Below, in pieces: positions 1-6,244 of a stretch of 7,206 nucleotides of DNA. A model generated the notes under the pieces. The model saw only the letters and a list, made by a program, of their open reading frames with translations. It did not search any database and was not told the DNA's origin. Every line of letters starts with the position of its first letter. Position 1 is the first letter of the stretch. The DNA comes from Actinomycetes bacterium (GTDB lineage Bacteria; Actinomycetota; Acidimicrobiia; Acidimicrobiales; Palsa-688), in the NCBI GenBank assembly GCA_021846485.1, contig JAJZWW010000162.1, positions 1 to 7,206 of the forward strand, read 5' to 3'. The position numbers were made by a program, and so were the translations under genes.

Positions 1-2
1 CG

Positions 3-638
3 GCGATGATCATCGAGGGGGCCTCGTTCGCCGCCGCGGCCAGAGAAGCCCGGCGCGGCGCCCAAGAGCGCGGCTGGCTCCGCTGCCTCAGGGCGAGCAC
101 GGACCCCGACCTTCCCGTGCTGCTTGTCGAAGACGTCGCCGACATGGCGGGGCTCGCGCTCGCCTTCGCAGGCTCGGCGCTCGGTGCCCTCACCGGCGTC
201 GCCGCCTTCGACGCCGCCGCCAGCTACCTGATCGGCCTGCTCCTGGCGGCAAACGCCGTGTTCCTGGCCCGCACGATGGGGCGGCTCCTTCTCGGCGGCC
301 CCGTCGACACCGCCTTCGAGCAGGTCGTCCGCGACACTGCGGGCAGTGAGCGCATCTCGGTGCTCGGGCTGCGCAGCGCCCGCCTCGGCCCCGACGAGCT
401 GTTCTTCGCCGTCGAGGTCACCGTCGACCCGGGTCTAACAGCCGGAGACGTGGTGGCCGAAACGCACGCGGCCCGCATCCGGGTCAGGGTCGCCGTGCCG
501 TCAGCGCGCCACGTGTTCTTCGACACCCACGTCGTCGCCAAGGGACCGATGGACCAAAGCAAGACCTCCGGCATCACACCGTGGGCAGGGCGCGGTGGTG
601 ATGGCAACCGCCCGCCGGTGCCGCCAGGCGCCTCGTAA
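3..638 (+). CDS. Cation diffusion facilitator (CDF) family metal transporter, C-terminal part, 5' truncated by the window
   Basis: CDF proteins export divalent metal ions such as Zn2+ from the cytoplasm, usually in exchange for protons. The frame is open from the first bases of the window, so the true start and the first membrane helices lie outside. Numbering from the ATG at position 6, residues 1-35 (MIIEGASFAAAAREARR, then GWLRCLRASTDPD) match the cytoplasmic loop of a CDF subgroup related to SLC30A9. A membrane helix follows with acidic residues E42, D43 and D46, where CDF proteins place metal ligands, and then a second helix near 65-90. Residues 100-180 form the cytoplasmic C-terminal domain, with alternating hydrophobic strands (LFFAVEVTVDPGL). 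The last 25-30 residues are a Gly/Pro-rich, probably disordered tail. The gene converges on the htrA-like gene. The metal cannot be told from this portion. Confidence 0.82.
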   Translation, partial: AMIIEGASFAAAAREARRGAQERGWLRCLRASTDPDLPVLLVEDVADMAGLALAFAGSALGALTGVAAFDAAASYLIGLLLAANAVFLARTMGRLLLGGPVDTAFEQVVRDTAGSERISVLGLRSARLGPDELFFAVEVTVDPGLTAGDVVAETHAARIRVRVAVPSARHVFFDTHVVAKGPMDQSKTSGITPWAGRGGDGNRPPVPPGAS

Positions 639-650
639 CCGGAGGCGCTT
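626..650. terminator. Hairpin over the CDF stop codon, possible terminator between convergent genes
   Basis: GCGCCTC at 628-634 pairs perfectly with GAGGCGC at 642-648 around a 7-nt loop that contains the TAA stop. The stem extends by a G-T wobble and an A-T pair to 626/650. Only two T residues follow on the plus strand, so it is not a textbook intrinsic terminator. Its position between two converging genes makes a termination or RNA-end-protecting role plausible. Confidence 0.35.
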
Positions 651-695
651 GGCGGCCCGGGCGGGCATCCACTCGGTGCGCTGGCCTGCGGTTGG

Positions 696-1853
696 TCAAC
701 CAGAACCGAGAGGGGCCGCTCCAAGGGTCACGACAACGCTCGTCGTGGTGGCGCCGCGCACCACCTGGAGGTGAAGCGCCTGACCCACCTTGGCCGCTTG
801 CACCAGCTGGCGAAGGTCGACGGTGTCGCTCAGCGGGGTGCCGTCGATAGCGACGATCACGTCGCCGGGGGCAAGCCCCGCCGCCTCGGCTGGCGAACCG
901 GGGACCACCTCGGCCACCACTACCCCGGCCCCTGGGGTGAGCCCGTAGGCGTCTCGCAACGCGGGGGTGAGTCGCAGGCCGCCGATCCCGAGGTAGGCGG
1001 CCGGCGCGCCGGTGGTGCCGCCGTAGCGGAGCTGGCCGAGGAGCGCCTTGGCGTGGTCGATCGGGATGGCGAAGCCAATGCCCTGCGCCGATCCGGCGAC
1101 CGCCGTGTTGATCCCGATCACCGCGCCCGCCCTGTCGAACAGCGGGCCGCCGGAGTTGCCGGGGTTGATCGCCGCGTCGGTCTGGAACAGGCCGTCGAGG
1201 GTCACGCTTCTCCCGGCCTCGTTAGTGGTGACAGATCGTCCTTCGGCCGAGACGATCCCCTCGGTGGCTGTCGGGGTGCCAGCCGACAGGCCGAGCGCGT
1301 TGCCGACCGCCACGACCGCAGCCCCCACCGGCGTGCTGGCCGACGATCCGAGGCGAACCGTCGGAAGATCCCTCGCCCCCTCGACCCGGAGGAGGGCGAG
1401 GTCGTCGTCGGGCGATGCGCCAACCAGGTGGGCCGGCAGCGCCTGAGTGGTGCCGTATCGGGTGGCGGTGATCGTGGAGGCTCCGCTCACCACATGGGCG
1501 TTGGTGAGCACCTCGCCGCCGGCGCTGATCACCATGCCGGTCCCTGCCGCCTGGCCCCCGCCCGAAAGCCGGGTCTGGATCGACACCACAGCGGGAAGCA
1601 CCTTGGCGAGCAATGCCGGCACGTCGGATCCGTTCGCGACAGCAGGCGCGGATGCTGCGGGCGGGGCCGAGACCGACGCCGGGCGGTCGAACAACACCGT
1701 CCCGCCCGCTCCTACCCCGCCGCCGATAAGGCCGGCCATCACGGCGACAAGCACGACCAGACGGCGGCCCGACGGCCGGCCGCTCTTACCGTGGTGTACG
1801 CCAGTTGCCAGATCGGCGCCGGCCATCGTCGGGGCTGCCGTCGGCGCGCTCAT
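696..1853 (-). CDS. htrA: Membrane-anchored HtrA/DegP-like serine protease with one C-terminal PDZ domain
   Basis: HtrA proteases degrade or refold damaged proteins outside the cytoplasmic membrane. The 385-aa product has a cytoplasmic N-terminal stretch ending in basic residues (GRPSGRR), one membrane helix at about 32-54 and a Pro/Ala-rich linker. The trypsin-like domain spans about 80-275 and has an intact triad: H120 in TNAHVV, D151 in DDDLALLRV and S234 in GNSGGPLF. A PDZ domain follows at about 287-378 (YLGIGG, then GSPAEAAGLAPGDVIVAIDG). The length is normal for actinobacterial single-PDZ members such as mycobacterial PepD. The ATG overlaps the stop of the SHOCT gene as ATGA, so translation is probably coupled and no separate promoter is needed. 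Having no cleavable signal peptide, it should stay anchored with the protease outside. Its place after a two-component pair suggests an envelope-stress role. The family call is very safe; the substrate is unknown. Confidence 0.95.
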   Translation of the reverse strand: MSAPTAAPTMAGADLATGVHHGKSGRPSGRRLVVLVAVMAGLIGGGVGAGGTVLFDRPASVSAPPAASAPAVANGSDVPALLAKVLPAVVSIQTRLSGGGQAAGTGMVISAGGEVLTNAHVVSGASTITATRYGTTQALPAHLVGASPDDDLALLRVEGARDLPTVRLGSSASTPVGAAVVAVGNALGLSAGTPTATEGIVSAEGRSVTTNEAGRSVTLDGLFQTDAAINPGNSGGPLFDRAGAVIGINTAVAGSAQGIGFAIPIDHAKALLGQLRYGGTTGAPAAYLGIGGLRLTPALRDAYGLTPGAGVVVAEVVPGSPAEAAGLAPGDVIVAIDGTPLSDTVDLRQLVQAAKVGQALHLQVVRGATTTSVVVTLGAAPLGSG

Positions 1854-2119
1854 CGGACACCGGCCGCTTGCTCGGAGCGGTCGCGCAGGACCGCCAGGCG
1901 GCGGTCAAGCTCGGCTTCGTCGATCTCTCCTGCCGCGAAGCGCCGTGCCAGGATCTCCTCTGGCTCGGAGCGGGCAGGGTTCTCCTGTGAGGCCCTGAAG
2001 CGGGGCGAGCGCAAGAAGGTGAGCACCCCCCACACCAGCGCCGCCCAGATCAACGCCATCGGGATGGCCATCACCAGCCACTCCCAGAAGCTCGGTCCGT
2101 AACCCGACCAGTACCACAT
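1850..2119 (-). CDS. Small SHOCT-domain membrane protein
   Basis: The 89-aa product starts MWYWSGYGPSFWEW, with aromatic residues leading into one membrane helix at about residues 13-36 (rich in Leu, Ala and Trp). After a short basic/polar linker comes a C-terminal SHOCT motif, ILARRFAAGEIDEAELDRRL, the short helical module common at the ends of bacterial membrane proteins and thought to mediate oligomerisation. The same frame is open up to 2203, but I chose the ATG at 2119 because a good ribosome binding site precedes it and the extra 28 residues (Arg-rich) look like untranslated leader. The stop overlaps the protease start as ATGA. A role as partner or regulator of the protease is inference from this coupling. 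No enzymatic motif is visible. Confidence 0.85.
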   Translation of the reverse strand: MWYWSGYGPSFWEWLVMAIPMALIWAALVWGVLTFLRSPRFRASQENPARSEPEEILARRFAAGEIDEAELDRRLAVLRDRSEQAAGVR

Positions 2120-2126
2120 CGCTTGT

Positions 2127-2133
2127 TCCTCTC
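2127..2133 (-). promoter_or_regulatory. Ribosome binding site fixing the SHOCT gene start
   Basis: The minus strand reads GAGAGGA here, 7 nt before the ATG at 2119. No comparable site lies at the right distance from the more upstream in-frame start at 2203, so this decides the start. Confidence 0.7.
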
Positions 2134-2202
2134 TCGCTCCGAGTCGGCGGCGCCAACCGGTCACGGTCAAGTTCAGCGATCCGATGTGCACCCGGCGCGC
2201 CA

Positions 2203-2220
2203 ACGCCGTGGAGACGGCGT
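2203..2220. repeat. Hairpin (7-bp perfect stem) downstream of the kinase gene
   Basis: ACGCCGT at 2203-2209 and ACGGCGT at 2214-2220 are perfect reverse complements around the 4-nt loop GGAG. Seen from the minus strand it lies about 57 nt past the kinase stop and 83 nt before the SHOCT start. No T-tract follows, so it is either a weak terminator or attenuator, or an operator half-site pair. Confidence 0.4.
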
Positions 2221-2227
2221 GGAGATC

Positions 2228-2239
2228 GCTCGATCGAGC
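2228..2239. promoter_or_regulatory. Perfect 12-bp palindrome, possible operator
   Basis: GCTCGATCGAGC equals its own reverse complement. It directly abuts the tandem repeats at 2239-2281 in the gap upstream of the SHOCT-protease pair. Binding by a dimeric regulator is possible, but GC-rich DNA makes such palindromes by chance fairly often. Confidence 0.3.
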
Positions 2240-2281
2240 CGGTTGGTTCGGCCCGGTTGGGTTCAGCCCGGTTGGTTCAGG
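2239..2281. repeat. Three tandem copies of a 14-15 bp repeat, possible response-regulator boxes
   Basis: The plus strand reads CCGGTTGGTTCGGC (2239-2252), CCGGTTGGGTTCAGC (2253-2267) and CCGGTTGGTTCAGG (2268-2281). The third copy overlaps the stop of the histidine kinase gene (2277-2279). An inverted copy of the core, CCAACCGG, stands at 2153-2160, with GTTCAGC again at 2171-2177. OmpR-family regulators typically bind direct repeats upstream of their targets, and this array lies about 120-160 nt upstream of the SHOCT start. The repeat is directly visible; the operator role is inference. Confidence 0.5.
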
Positions 2282-3632
2282 CCGGCCCCTCGCGCCCGGT
2301 CGCCAGGGGCAGGCGGACGACGAAGCGCGCCCCGCTGCCGAGCTCGCTGCGCAGCGAGATCTCCCCGCCGTGCGCAGCCACCAGCTCCTTGACGACCGAA
2401 AGGCCTATGCCGGTCCCTCCCTTGTCCCGCCCGGCCCGGCCCCGAAAGAACCTTTCGAAGATCTCCTGCTGCTCGTCGGGGGCGATTCCGGGGCCCGAGT
2501 CGCTGACCTCGACCAGCGCGAAGAGCTCCTCGGCGCGGACCACCAGCTCGACCTGCCCCTGGGATGGCGTGAACTTGGCTGCGTTGGCGAGGAGGTTCGA
2601 GATCACCTGGTGCATCCGGTGCGGGTCGGCCCACACCACCACCGGTGAAAGCTGGCGGGTGAGGTCGATCCCTTTGGCTGCAAACCGAGCGGCGAGCGCG
2701 TCCGCCGCTCCGGTGGCCACCGTGGCGAGGTCGACGGGATGGCGCTCCAAGCTGAGGCCCGCCGCCTCGGCCGAGGCCAGGGTCTGGAGGTCCTCGACCA
2801 TCCGCGCCAGCCGCAGGATCTCTTCGTGCAGCGAGGACAGGCGCTCGGGGTTCGGGTTGTTTACCCCGTCCACGAGGGCTTCGATCTCGCCTTGCAACAC
2901 TGCGATCGGGGTGCGTAGCTCATGGGCCACGTCGGCCACCATGGCGTGGCGGAGCTGCTCTTCGCGCTCCAAGGAGGCCACCATGGCCTCGAAGGCTCGG
3001 CCCAGCTCGCCGAGCTCGCCCGGACCGACTGCCCCGAGACCAGCCAGCTCCTTTCGGCCAGCCTCGACGGCCCGTGCCGCCGTCGTCAGGCGACGAATCG
3101 GCCGTACGAGGAGCCTCGTGACCACGACCGCCACGACCAACGCTGCCAGTATGGCCAGCCCGGCGCTCAACCCAACCGCCGTGCCGAGCTCGCTTCGAAG
3201 CCGCCGGTCGGCCGGGCTGAGACCCCCAGCGGGAAAGGCGAGGCGAAGCACTCCGACTCGGCGGCCCTCCACGACGAGCGGCCTGCTCAATCGGGCGACG
3301 TCGGGCGAGCCGAGCAGCCCGGCCGGTCCGCTGCGCAGCAGCACCGCTCCGTCAGCGCCTTGAAGCTCGGTCTCGGCGCCGGCGTCGCCGGCGAGCGCCA
3401 CCACGGGCTGGAGGTCTGCCCCCGACCAGCCGCCACGAGCCCGGTAGGCGTTGTCGAGCGCAGAGGTCATCGCCGCGGCCGTGCGCTGGTGGCTCGCCTC
3501 AGCCAGCTTCGCCACGTCCGCGCGTTGCGCGAGGAGGGTGAACACAGCCACCACCGCGACGGCGGCCACCGCCACCGCGACGAACGCGGCGGCAAGTCGG
3601 GTTCCGAGCGCGCCGAGCCGCCAGGTCGCCAC
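2277..3632 (-). CDS. Sensor histidine kinase (two-component system, HAMP-HisKA-HATPase_c)
   Basis: The membrane kinase autophosphorylates on a histidine and passes the phosphate to its regulator. The 451-aa product has a first membrane helix at about 13-34, an extracytoplasmic sensor region of about 115 residues without recognisable fold, and a second helix at about 150-172. A HAMP linker follows at about 173-225 (LLVRPIRRLTTAARAV). The H-box is VADVAHELRTPI with H237. The ATP-binding domain has N-box residues N346 and N350 (SNLLANAAKF), the D-box DSGPGI (D378), the F-box ERFFRG and the G-box GGTGIGLSVV (about 405-414). All motifs are intact and the length is ordinary. The start is GTG, 5 nt after the regulator stop and with only a weak ribosome binding site, so translation is probably coupled. 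The order regulator-kinase-(SHOCT)-HtrA suggests a cell-envelope stress sensor of the MprB/BaeS/CssS kind. The signal is unknown. Confidence 0.95.
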   Translation of the reverse strand: MATWRLGALGTRLAAAFVAVAVAAVAVVAVFTLLAQRADVAKLAEASHQRTAAAMTSALDNAYRARGGWSGADLQPVVALAGDAGAETELQGADGAVLLRSGPAGLLGSPDVARLSRPLVVEGRRVGVLRLAFPAGGLSPADRRLRSELGTAVGLSAGLAILAALVVAVVVTRLLVRPIRRLTTAARAVEAGRKELAGLGAVGPGELGELGRAFEAMVASLEREEQLRHAMVADVAHELRTPIAVLQGEIEALVDGVNNPNPERLSSLHEEILRLARMVEDLQTLASAEAAGLSLERHPVDLATVATGAADALAARFAAKGIDLTRQLSPVVVWADPHRMHQVISNLLANAAKFTPSQGQVELVVRAEELFALVEVSDSGPGIAPDEQQEIFERFFRGRAGRDKGGTGIGLSVVKELVAAHGGEISLRSELGSGARFVVRLPLATGREGPA

Positions 3633-3637
3633 CGCCG

Positions 3638-4333
3638 CTACCGGTCGCGCCGCAGACCGAGACGGTAGCCGCCTCCCAGCACCGTCTGCACCACCTGCGG
3701 TGAGGCAGGATCGGGCTCCACCTTCCGGCGCAGGTTCTTCACATGCGAGTCCACCGTGCGCTCATAGCCCTCGAACTCATAGCCCCGTACCCGGTTGATC
3801 AGCTCATAGCGGCTGTACACCCGACCAGGCGCCCCCGCCAACGCCACCAGGATCCCCCACTCGGTCGGCGTCAGCTCGACCGGCTCGCCGCGCACCTCCA
3901 CCCGGCGACGGTCCTCGTCGATGACCAACAGACCCTCGCCATAGGAGGCGGCGGCGGCCTCCCCTGGAGTTGCCCGGCCCCGCCGCAAGACGGCCTGGAC
4001 CCGCAACACCAGCTCCCGCGGGCTGAACGGCTTGGTCACATAGTCGTCCGCGCCGGCCTCAAGGCCGGTGATACGGTCCCGCTCCTCGCTCTTGGCCGTC
4101 AGCATCACGATCGGCACGTCCGAAAACGAGCGCAGCTCTCGGGCCACCTCCTCGCCAGGGACATCGGGAAGTCCGAGGTCCAGCACCACCAGATCCACCG
4201 GGCTGCGACGGGCGAAGCCGATCGCCTCGGCCCCCGACGCGGTCGAGAACACGACGATCCCCTCCCGCTCGAGGTAAGAGCGGACCAGCTCTCTCAGCTT
4301 GTACTCGTCCTCAACGACCATCACCGTGGGCAT
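3638..4333 (-). CDS. OmpR/PhoB-family DNA-binding response regulator
   Basis: This is the transcription factor partner of the adjacent kinase. Counting from the ATG at 4333 (231 aa), the receiver domain occupies about 1-118 with the acidic pair E8/D9 (VVEDE), phospho-acceptor D52 (VVLDLGLPD), T79 (MLTAKSE) and K101 (YVTKPFSPREL), all intact. A winged-helix DNA-binding domain occupies about 135-228 (ELTPTEWGIL, ERTVDSHVKNLRRK, GGGYRLG). A GTG lies just before the ATG (GTGATG). I prefer the ATG because the ribosome binding site GGAGGTGA is better spaced to it. The stop is TAG, 5 nt before the kinase GTG. It probably heads its own transcript from the divergent intergenic region and may be autoregulated, as is usual in the family. 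Likely targets are the genes after the repeat array, by inference. Confidence 0.95.
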   Translation of the reverse strand: MPTVMVVEDEYKLRELVRSYLEREGIVVFSTASGAEAIGFARRSPVDLVVLDLGLPDVPGEEVARELRSFSDVPIVMLTAKSEERDRITGLEAGADDYVTKPFSPRELVLRVQAVLRRGRATPGEAAAASYGEGLLVIDEDRRRVEVRGEPVELTPTEWGILVALAGAPGRVYSRYELINRVRGYEFEGYERTVDSHVKNLRRKVEPDPASPQVVQTVLGGGYRLGLRRDR

Positions 4334-4339
4334 CACCGG

Positions 4340-4347
4340 TCACCTCC
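4340..4347 (-). promoter_or_regulatory. Strong ribosome binding site for the response regulator
   Basis: The minus strand reads GGAGGTGA, a near-perfect anti-SD match. Its GGAGG core lies 9 nt from the ATG at 4333 and 6 nt from the overlapping GTG at 4336. Both could work; the ATG is preferred. Confidence 0.75.
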
Positions 4348-4388
4348 CTCCCCGACACAGTATTGGCCCCTCCCAGGCCAGGACAGCG

Positions 4389-4400
4389 AGGGACTTCCCT
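4389..4400. promoter_or_regulatory. Inverted repeat AGGGA-CT-TCCCT in the divergent intergenic region
   Basis: Two 5-bp perfect arms around a 2-nt centre lie about 55 nt upstream of the regulator start. A possible -10-like TACTGT for the minus strand lies between them (plus 4357-4362), but I find no convincing -35 for it. Operator role is a guess. Confidence 0.25.
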
Positions 4401-4421
4401 AGTAGCCGCCGCCCGGCCCAG

Positions 4422-4440
4422 CGGCTGCTACCAGCAGCCG
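4422..4440. repeat. GC-rich hairpin (8-bp stem, 3-nt loop) between the divergent genes
   Basis: CGGCTGCT at 4422-4429 pairs perfectly with AGCAGCCG at 4433-4440 around ACC. It sits in the 240-nt gap between the divergent regulator and zinc-finger genes, with no T-tract on either side. It could be a 5'-leader structure of either transcript or an operator. Apart from this, the repeat at 4389-4400 and the two ribosome binding sites, I see nothing clear in the gap 4334-4573. Confidence 0.4.
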
Positions 4441-4563
4441 GCATCCCCGACCGCGGTGCCTCAACCCGATACGGCGCGGTCTCCACACCACCTCCACAGG
4501 TCCTCGACGCCACCCCCACCTGCTGGTGTTGCCATAAGACCTGGCATCAGACCACTACAACCG

Positions 4564-4568
4564 AGGAG
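4564..4568 (+). promoter_or_regulatory. Ribosome binding site of the zinc finger-baeRF gene
   Basis: AGGAG ends 5 nt before the ATG at 4574. This fixes the start that includes the N-terminal zinc finger, whose first cysteine is only residue 6. Confidence 0.7.
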
Positions 4569-4573
4569 CCACC

Positions 4574-5851
4574 ATGTCCGTCTCGCACTGCCCGATCTGC
4601 CCGCTCATCTTCCAGTTCCGCACCGAAGTGGAGTACCACCTGAGAAACGACCACCGCTCCCGAGCCGACGAAGAGCTCGACCTTCGCGACGAACTCCAAG
4701 AAGCACAAAGCGACCTCACCTGGCTGCGACTCAGAGCGCTGCAGTCCGCCGTGTCAGAGCCCTCGGTGTCCCTTCTACTCGACACCATGCCGGCCAAGGC
4801 GATGACCTCACTTGACGCAGCCCGCCTCCGCCGCCTCGCACACAAGGCCCACCAGCGCCTCAGCCTCGAGGTGCGAGGCGGCGACCTCAGCAACCTTGAG
4901 CATCGTCTCGCCCGGGCCGTCGCCGCCGCCGAGGGCGGCCCAACCGACGCCGGGATCGCGGTGTTCGTGAGCGCCAGGCAGCTCACGATCATCCGGCTCC
5001 CCCTGGAGCCCAAAGAGCGGGTCGTGATCGACCCCACCTTCGCCACCCGAGACCTCTTCGATGCGCTCCAGTCTTCCCCCCGATACCGCGTTGCCGTCCT
5101 CGGCGGAGCCGGACCACGCCTCTTCGAAGGTCGAGGGCACACGCTCACCGACGTCAGCAACGCCCACCCGACAGGCGCTCTCACAGCGCCCCGGCGGGGC
5201 ATCAGCCGGGGCGACGCCGGCCGAGTCGAACCATGGTCGCTGCGTCACCACCGACTCCAAGCGAGCGTCCGAATGACCGACGACGCGCTCGACACGCGAA
5301 GCGCAGTCACCGGCTCGCTGCCGCTCGTCGTCGTCGCCGCGCCGCGTATGGTCTCCCTGTTCCGCCGCCGGTCCCGCCACGAACGAGACCTGATCGGTCA
5401 CGTCCGGCGGATGCAGACACCCCCCTCCGCACACGACGTAGAGCGGCTCGTCGCACCCGTGGTCGACGCCTGGCACCGACAGCTCGCAGACGCACAAGTC
5501 GCCAGGCTCGAACAGGCCGACAGCCAACACCAGCTCACATGGGGAACCGAGACCGCCCTGGCGGCAATCCTCGCAGGCAAAGTCGAGCACCTATGGGTCC
5601 AACGAGGGTACATGGTCCCGGCACGGACACTCGGCGACGGGACGCTCCAGATCGTCGACAACCCCGAGATCCCCAATGTGATCGACGACATCGTCGACGA
5701 CCTCATCGAGATCGCCATCAGCAAGGGAACGCCGACCGACATCGTCCACATCAACGCGTCCGACCATCCTCGTGGCGGCGTAGCCGTGCAGCTCAGACCC
5801 TCCGCCACTGCGGCTGACCCGACCAAACCCGAACGCACAACAGCCGCCTGA
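4574..5851 (+). CDS. C2H2 zinc finger fused to a bacterial archaeo-eukaryotic release factor-like (baeRF, family-3-like) protein
   Basis: The 425-aa soluble product begins with a classical C2H2 finger: C6-x2-C9-x12-H22-x4-H27, with F13 and V19 at the usual core positions. An acidic, probably helical linker follows (about 30-60). Residues 62-115 resemble the N-terminal part of baeRF3 proteins. Residues 126-195 carry the typical strand run GIAVFVSARQLTIIRLPL, then YRVAVLG and RLFEGRGHTLTDV. Residues 248-345 continue the fold (LPLVVVAAPRMVSLFR, then ETALAAILAGKVEHLWVQRG), and 365-408 form the C-terminal part (DDIVDDLIEIAISKGTPTDIVHI). The segment expected to hold the release loop (about 196-247) has no GGQ. 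In eRF1 and Pelota relatives this fold binds the ribosome; baeRF relatives include Balon-type hibernation factors. Release, rescue or hibernation here is inference. It is divergent from the two-component genes, and no membrane segment is visible. Domain call fairly sure; activity unknown. Confidence 0.8.
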   Translation: MSVSHCPICPLIFQFRTEVEYHLRNDHRSRADEELDLRDELQEAQSDLTWLRLRALQSAVSEPSVSLLLDTMPAKAMTSLDAARLRRLAHKAHQRLSLEVRGGDLSNLEHRLARAVAAAEGGPTDAGIAVFVSARQLTIIRLPLEPKERVVIDPTFATRDLFDALQSSPRYRVAVLGGAGPRLFEGRGHTLTDVSNAHPTGALTAPRRGISRGDAGRVEPWSLRHHRLQASVRMTDDALDTRSAVTGSLPLVVVAAPRMVSLFRRRSRHERDLIGHVRRMQTPPSAHDVERLVAPVVDAWHRQLADAQVARLEQADSQHQLTWGTETALAAILAGKVEHLWVQRGYMVPARTLGDGTLQIVDNPEIPNVIDDIVDDLIEIAISKGTPTDIVHINASDHPRGGVAVQLRPSATAADPTKPERTTAA

Positions 5852-5954
5852 TGGCGCCCGTCGCCCTGAAGAGAGACGCCCCCAACCGGACGCCCGAGTT
5901 ACTTCCCAGGCACCGAGCGGACACCTCGGCTGCTCCAGTACAGGGGCCGACTAC

Positions 5955-5959
5955 AGGAG
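5955..5959 (+). promoter_or_regulatory. Ribosome binding site fixing the start of the 85-aa gene
   Basis: AGGAG lies 5 nt before the ATG at 5965. The same frame is open from an ATG at 5851 that overlaps the preceding stop (TGATG), but that position has no ribosome binding site, so 5965 is preferred. Confidence 0.65.
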
Positions 5960-5964
5960 AGATC

Positions 5965-6222
5965 ATGACCGTGACCGTCATCGCGACAGAACAGGACCCG
6001 GCATCGCTCACTTCACCGTGCCGCGCGGCCCCCGGCGTTGCCACACTGACCGATCAGCTCCAAGCTGTAGCCGCCTCCCTTCGCCAGCTTGACTTCGGCT
6101 CGTCAGACGCTGCCACCTGGATCGCGCTCGACACCGCCCTGGCCTCCGTGCACGTTGCCCTGGTCATGCTCGATGATGTCGCTGTCCACGTCATCCAAGC
6201 CGATGCTCGGACGGCCCGATAA
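5965..6222 (+). CDS. Hypothetical 85-aa protein downstream of the zinc finger-baeRF gene
   Basis: I do not recognise this protein. It starts MTVTVIATEQDPASL and has a polar N-terminal third, then two probably amphipathic helical stretches (about 28-42, DQLQAVAASLRQLDF, and 47-80, ending LVMLDDVAVHVIQADA). There is one cysteine and no membrane segment or metal motif. It lies 113 nt after the baeRF gene on the same strand, with its own good ribosome binding site, so the two are probably co-transcribed. If the ATG at 5851 were used instead, the product would be 123 aa with a Pro/Arg-rich extension that looks non-coding. The gene ends just before the mobile-element scar, so loss of further downstream genes cannot be excluded. 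A real gene is likely but not proven. Confidence 0.6.
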   Translation: MTVTVIATEQDPASLTSPCRAAPGVATLTDQLQAVAASLRQLDFGSSDAATWIALDTALASVHVALVMLDDVAVHVIQADARTAR

Positions 6223-6244
6223 TCCACCCGTCGTGAGAGCACGG

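Noticed and set aside
771..2102. Long plus-strand open frame of 443 codons
   Set aside because: It is antisense to the HtrA and SHOCT genes, which have clear motifs. The translation is Arg/Gly-rich without domain signal, typical of high-GC shadow frames.
2120..2202. TTGACC on the minus strand (plus 2165-2170) as a -35 box for the SHOCT gene
   Set aside because: The sequence 16-18 nt downstream does not resemble a -10 box, and no clear extracytoplasmic-sigma pattern is seen either.
2239..2281. Tandem repeats as a CRISPR array
   Set aside because: Repeats are only 14-15 bp, directly abutting with no spacers, and no cas gene is nearby.
2257..3363. Plus-strand open frame of 368 codons opposite the kinase gene
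   Set aside because: Ser/Arg/Pro-rich translation with no motif, while the opposite strand has every histidine-kinase box intact.
4357..4362. TACTGT on the minus strand as a -10 box for the response regulator
   Set aside because: No acceptable -35 hexamer at 16-18 nt, so not listed as a promoter.
5851..5964. Upstream ATG at 5851 (TGATG overlap) as start of the small gene
   Set aside because: No ribosome binding site, and a Pro/Arg-rich extension that looks non-coding. The ATG at 5965 has AGGAG at 5-nt spacing. It remains a possible alternative.
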